Assembly (NCBI GenBank): GCA_951640165.1
Contig: OX621238.1
Location: forward strand, 28,668,001 to 28,732,000
Reading direction: 5' to 3'
DNA from: Pseudoips prasinana
Taxonomy: Eukaryota; Arthropoda; Insecta; Lepidoptera; Nolidae
DNA: 64,000 bases
Positions 39,001 through 45,000 of this stretch are shown piece after piece. The position numbers and the translations under genes were made by a program. The notes under the pieces were generated by a model. That model searched no databases, had not been told where the DNA came from, and was given only the letters and a program-made list of their open reading frames with translations. Position 1 is the first letter of the stretch. Each line of letters starts with the position of its first letter.

Positions 39001-42000
39001 TTGTACGGTGTCACCTTCATTCAAAATCAAATTCGAGGCAAAGAGAGTGCCCAGGAGATCGGCTTTCTCTTTAGCAGCAACCATAGGCCAAATTACCATC
39101 TGGCTTCTGGAGTGGTGGTAAAGATGACTGACTAAGTTTTCCTCAGCAGCTTTGGCAAGTGACCAAAAGGCTATACTCCCGGAGGGGTATTCACCAGTCG
39201 GTCACCAATTCTGCTGACAAAGTTGAATTTTGGTTTGGCAATTGCTTTCTTACTATATAATCTAAAAAAAACTAAAATAAATAATGTTTTTTATGCAGCG
39301 CGTCTCCGCGCTCTAGCCGAACCCTGGGTAATGTGATCCATGAGCTGCAGGGGTACAGCACACGGATCACGGATTGTGATACAATCCATCCAATTGATAT
39401 GGCCCATGATAATAAACTCACATACGAAAAACACATAGTTAGGAGGGCCAATCCGTACAAGGATGGAAGAATGGAAGTAGGACAATATAGTAAGTACTTG
39501 GTATATAGTAAGTACTTGGTATATAGTAAGTACTTGGTATATAGTAAGTACTTGGTATATAGTAAGTACTTGGTATATATTAAGTAGTTGGTATATAGTA
39601 AAGTTCCCTGTAATGATAGAATTAAGTTGAAGCTAATAAATAAATACAAAATGATTAAGTGTTAATTATAGGGTGTGCGGGTATGAAGTCAAAATTTTAG
39701 TTATCTTAAGTAATTTATAGTTCCTAATTACAATAGATAGACTAGAAATGTCCAGACAAACAGCAAAAAATGTTGGCTCTTTACAATATATAGTTGCAAA
39801 CAAGTTGGGCGTCCTCAATAGAGCTAGGCGGCACTTCACTCCAAGACAGCGGCTTGCGCTATATAAAGCACAAGTCCGCCCGCACATGGAGTACTGCTCA
39901 CATATCTGGGCAAGAGTCCCTAAATACCAGCTCAACCCACTTGACTCCGTCCAAAGGCGTGCTATTAGAATCATTGGGGATTCCAATCTTACGGACAGAT
40001 TGGAGTCGTTAGAGCAGCGGAGAGACTTTGGATGTCTCTGCTGGTTCTACCGTCTCATTCGCGGGGAATGCTCTGAGGAACTGTTTGAGCTGGTGCCATC
40101 GTCTCCTTTTGATCATCGCACCACGCGCACTCGCAGTAGGGTTCCGTACAGGAAGCGATCTCGTCAAGCACGGTTCGCTTTCAGCGTTCATATATCCCAC
40201 GTACGTGCAGGCTCTGGAATGAATTACCTGCTGCGGTGTTTCCCCAGCGCTACGACATGTCCTTTAAACGAGGTTTAAAAAGAGTATGAATCTCACGGTA
40301 GGAAGCGGTTTGCTGGGCCCCCTGGCACTGCGAATGTCCATGAGCAGCGGTTACCACTTACCATCAGGAGGGCTCGGTAGCTCGTCTGCCTCCAAAAGCA
40401 ATAAAAAAATATATAAACAGTGTAACATGTAGTCTGTTTACAATCACAAGGATTTTGTTGAACTGACCACGATATAACATGGGTCCAATTTTGTGTAGCT
40501 AAAGATACAGTAACAATACGTACAGTAACGGATATGCCGAGGCCTAAGTGCGGTGAGCGTCTCACGCGCACGGTGCGGGCGGAGGGACGCGGCGCCGGCG
40601 CGGGGCGGGGCCCGGCCGGCCCAGCCCGCGCCGCGCCGCGACACACCCGCACCAGCGTCTTGTGTCGCTGCACTAGAATCTCTGCCTCCACCTGTAAACG
40701 AAAGACATCTTATAAGTATAATGCAGTATTTAAACAAAAAAATAAAATTTGAGGTGAAACTTCTTCAGTCACGTTTGCTGCACGTCGCTGAAGAAGAAAG
40801 GTGCCCCGTCACACTATGGCCGGTGACGCTGAACGATTCCACTCCATATCAAGCACTCTCGGATCGGGGATGCTTCAGACTTTTTAGGTAAGTTTTACTG
40901 TCCGACGAGAACTAGAGTTTCAATTTCATAGAGTGGTCATAAGAACATTTATTTAATTTAATATTTTCATTAAGAAAATTAACAGTTTCACTTCACAATT
41001 AAGAAAGAATGTCATTGAAGTGGTAACGACCTATGAGCATTATTTACGTTATTATAAGTAGAGAATGTTTATGTACAAAATTAGAGAGTGTTAGACCTTT
41101 CTGCTTTAATAATAAGATAAACATGGTGATATGCTGTTTCTGCATTTTTCTTTCATGACGTTTAAGTTCCAGATGATACGTGGTTACTATAAGTTTTTAT
41201 TAGGGGTGAACCCAATGCTGAAGTATGAGGATTAGTTAGGTTTTCAATGAACTAAAATGCTACATGTTTAATATCAGCCACTATAATCCGAACCAAGAGT
41301 GCAATTTGATTGAAATAAAACATTTTTCGAAGACTGGCTACTATTAAACGTCCTTGTGTCAAAACTGCTCAGAGTGCTAATATCAATCCATCCATCCATA
41401 ATATAATCCATATCAATTTATGTCTGGGTGTGTCCTATTCTCACAAAAATAATGAATGCATCACGTTAACTTGACTAGTATGATCCGGCACAACACGTAC
41501 CTGAGCCCATAATGAGTCCCTAAGTTCAGCTCGCATATCTCTGCCGAGGAGCTGTAACTGTTGTATCCTGCCCGCTAACTCTTTGTCTAGGTACTTCGTC
41601 GCTAATCTGGAATAATTATAAAAATATATTACAAACTTAAACGTACGTTTTTCGCGAATGGTTATCAAATCTTGGTATTGCTTTCTAATATTACTTGGGT
41701 TTTCTAAGTACTACGAACGTACGAACAAACCCAAATTTAGCTATAAGGGTGCCCCCCTTATAGCTAAATTTGGGTTTGTTCGGTACCAAGTTGGGTGCCA
41801 ATTTCCTAAGTTGTACCACGGTGGGCGTCAATATTTTATCAAGCTTGGAGCCATTCATTAAATTATTATGCCCACCAATATTTTTTATAGAAGCACGCTG
41901 GGAATCATTATTCCAAGAGGTAAGTCTTTTGCATATTGGGCGTCAATAGGTTTATTCAATAACAGAATTACTTAACCTACGTACACATAAGCAATTATGC

Positions 42001-45000
42001 TATTGAGTAAACCTATAATATAATGGAACGATTTACTACCTGAAGTAATGATTCCCAGCGTGTGCAAAACACCAATAAATGCTTCTACATATACTATTTT
42101 TCTTCTGTAAATACGTACTTATATAGATAATTATCGCCGGACCGTCTCAACTGGGTCGTGTTGAAACCGGTAGTAGATGAACCCACTGAGTTTGTTTCGC
42201 TGGGTCTTCTCATTAGATCCGGTGGTAGCATTAAAGCGCGACCGTCGTTATTAACACAAGGTCCGTCATAATAATAATACCTTAATATAGACAGAACCAT
42301 TGACAATATGTAGTAAAAATATTAGACTTAAACTAGATAATTAAACATAATCTCTTGACAATAACTTGATACGAGCTAGCTAACTATCAATGTTATAATA
42401 AAATAAATTTTATAAATGTTTTCATACATTGTGTACCTAAATATCTATGTTACTAGAAATAAAAATGTATACAACTATATTACTACAAACATGTTCTGAC
42501 TATTTACAAGCGCTATTTTAAAGTCTACGTGAATAAATCCTTTTTTATTTTATTGAAGTTATACTTCTTTTGGCGCGATGGAGAAAAATGATGAGAGTGA
42601 ATTTTTATGATGCGCCAGCACACCGACACCAAAAAATTTAACAGCATGAAGTTAGTTCTAGGTGGTATGAGAGTGAATTTTTACGATGCGCGCGCATCGT
42701 AAAAATAACAGCATGACGTTAGTTCTAGGTGGTATGAAAATTGATAACTATGTTCAAGTTGTATATTAAGAAGTATAACTTCTAACGCATGTACATAAGT
42801 ACACACAAGTTTTTTTTTTTTTGTTTTTTTGTTACGCCCTGACTCATTACAAACAGACATAGTTATGCACACAAATATCTGTCCTGGGTGGGAATCGAAC
42901 CCACGACCTGCGGCGTGAAAAACAGTATCTAATTTCTTTACAAACACTATTTTAATCCATAACTATGCTTGCGATTCTGTCTTGTCCACCACAAAACTAA
43001 TTTAATGTCATTACATCTCTCTCTAACATATCCTGTATGCATAGCAATATGCAACAGAGCATATATAGAACTGTCAGCAGACTAAAACTGCTTCTAATGT
43101 GCGCACTGATTATGCATACCGGGCGCATAATTGGTCGTCAGGTAGTGACGTGTCGTTTATTTTCCTTGACTATATTTACAAGAACTATGTTAGAAATGCA
43201 ATTAAATTATAATTTGTTAAGTTGGACACAATGTTTGCATAGGATCCGGTGAAACTTCTTAAGATACTCTTGACTGGTAGCCTATGGACGCTTTCTACAA
43301 CAAACAAGTATACGGACCACCTGATGTTAAGCGGTTACCGTAGCCTATGGACGCTCTCGACAACAAACAAGTATAGACCACTTGATGTTAAACAGTCACC
43401 TTAGCCAATGGACGCTCTCAATTAAACAAGTATACGGATCACATGGTGTTAAGCGGTCACCATAGCATGTAGCTAAAGAAGATTTACATCAGTAGAACTC
43501 TTTTTAGATATAAAAGTTGTTGTAGTTGTTTGGTGTGTGTTTGTAGTTGGTTTTGTTAATTTGGGTATCCACGCGCAGTATTGTCATCTCACACCACGCG
43601 TTCATAAAGCATATATATGTTGACGATCACCGTAGCCTAGTTGGTAGTGCTCCTGCCTACGAAGCTGGTGGTCCTGGGTTCGAATCCCGGTAAGTGCAAA
43701 TATTTGTGTGATGAGCACGAACATTTGTTTCTGAGTCATGGATGTTTTCTATGTATTTAAGTATTTATATATCTATATAAGTATGTATATCGTCTCCTGG
43801 TACCCATAGTACAAGCTTTGCTTAGTTTGGGGCTAGGATGATCTGTGTGACACTGTCCCTAGATATTATTATTATTATTATATATGATCTCGCTAGATGG
43901 AACGCCTTAATAGTAAAGGTAGGCCGATAACAAGTAAAACTAATTAATTCTGTATGCCACTCGTCAAAAAATCATCGTCCATACGGGCCGGTTGGCGTGC
44001 TTGTTAAATGCTTGCCTTTCGCATCGTGGGTTGGATTAACATCCAGGGCAGATATTAGTGTCCACGAACATGTCGGTTTGTACTGAGTGTGGGTGTAATT
44101 ATATTATATAAGCATGTATTTACAAAAGAAACGTAGTATATGTAATATATGATGACTGCACGTGTGGCGCAGCGGCTATGACAGTCACCTCGCCGCATCG
44201 TGTCGCGAGTTCGAGTCCCGCGCCAGATAACTATTTGTGTGACCCATAAATAATTGTTGTGAGTCTGGATGTAATTTGTGTCCGTTTATTATATGTTAGT
44301 AAAGTACCCCGCGACACAGGGATTAATTTCCCTAATTGATTTTTTTTTAAACTAACAGTCGCAGCGTAAGCTTTTAATAAAAATCAGTACATAGTACAAG
44401 TTCTGCTTAGTTTGGGATCAGATGGCCGTGTATGAATTATGTCCCAGGATAAAAGAAATGTGTATGTTAAGTAATATACCTTGCTCCGAATAGTTCTGAA
44501 TGCAATGCTAGTACAGTTTCCCGTAGCGCCGCGTTTTCTCTGGCAAGCTGTGCCGCCTCTGCGCGTGCGCGCACCGCGTCCGTGACGTTGCCTGCCGCGT
44601 CGCCGCTGTCTTGACAACCACCTGCAGACATATTAAAGGTTCCTGCTTAAAATTACTTACATAGTAGCATTCAATATTAACTACCGCGTAACTAGCATGG
44701 ACAAATTCTAAGTAATAATGAAAATGAAAATGTTTATTGTGTCTCAAATGGTTATATTTACAATAAATGTGAATGAAACAGTCCCAGAAATTACTAAAGA
44801 AAAAAAAAAGAAAATTAAACTAACTAATAAAAAAAAGAAAAAATTTAAACTACATTTATAATTAAAACGAAAAAAGAAACAATAACTCGTAAAGTAGTTT
44901 GCAGCCCTGTGTTTTGTGTGATATGGGTGATTATAGCAGTGTAGGAGTATGAGTGTGTTTTATAGGATATCAAATCAAATCAATTATACCCTTTTTCTTG

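Noticed and set aside
39272..39649. 125-codon ORF with a repeated YTKYL word
   Set aside because: It is a translation of the 18-bp minisatellite; no gene-like flanks.
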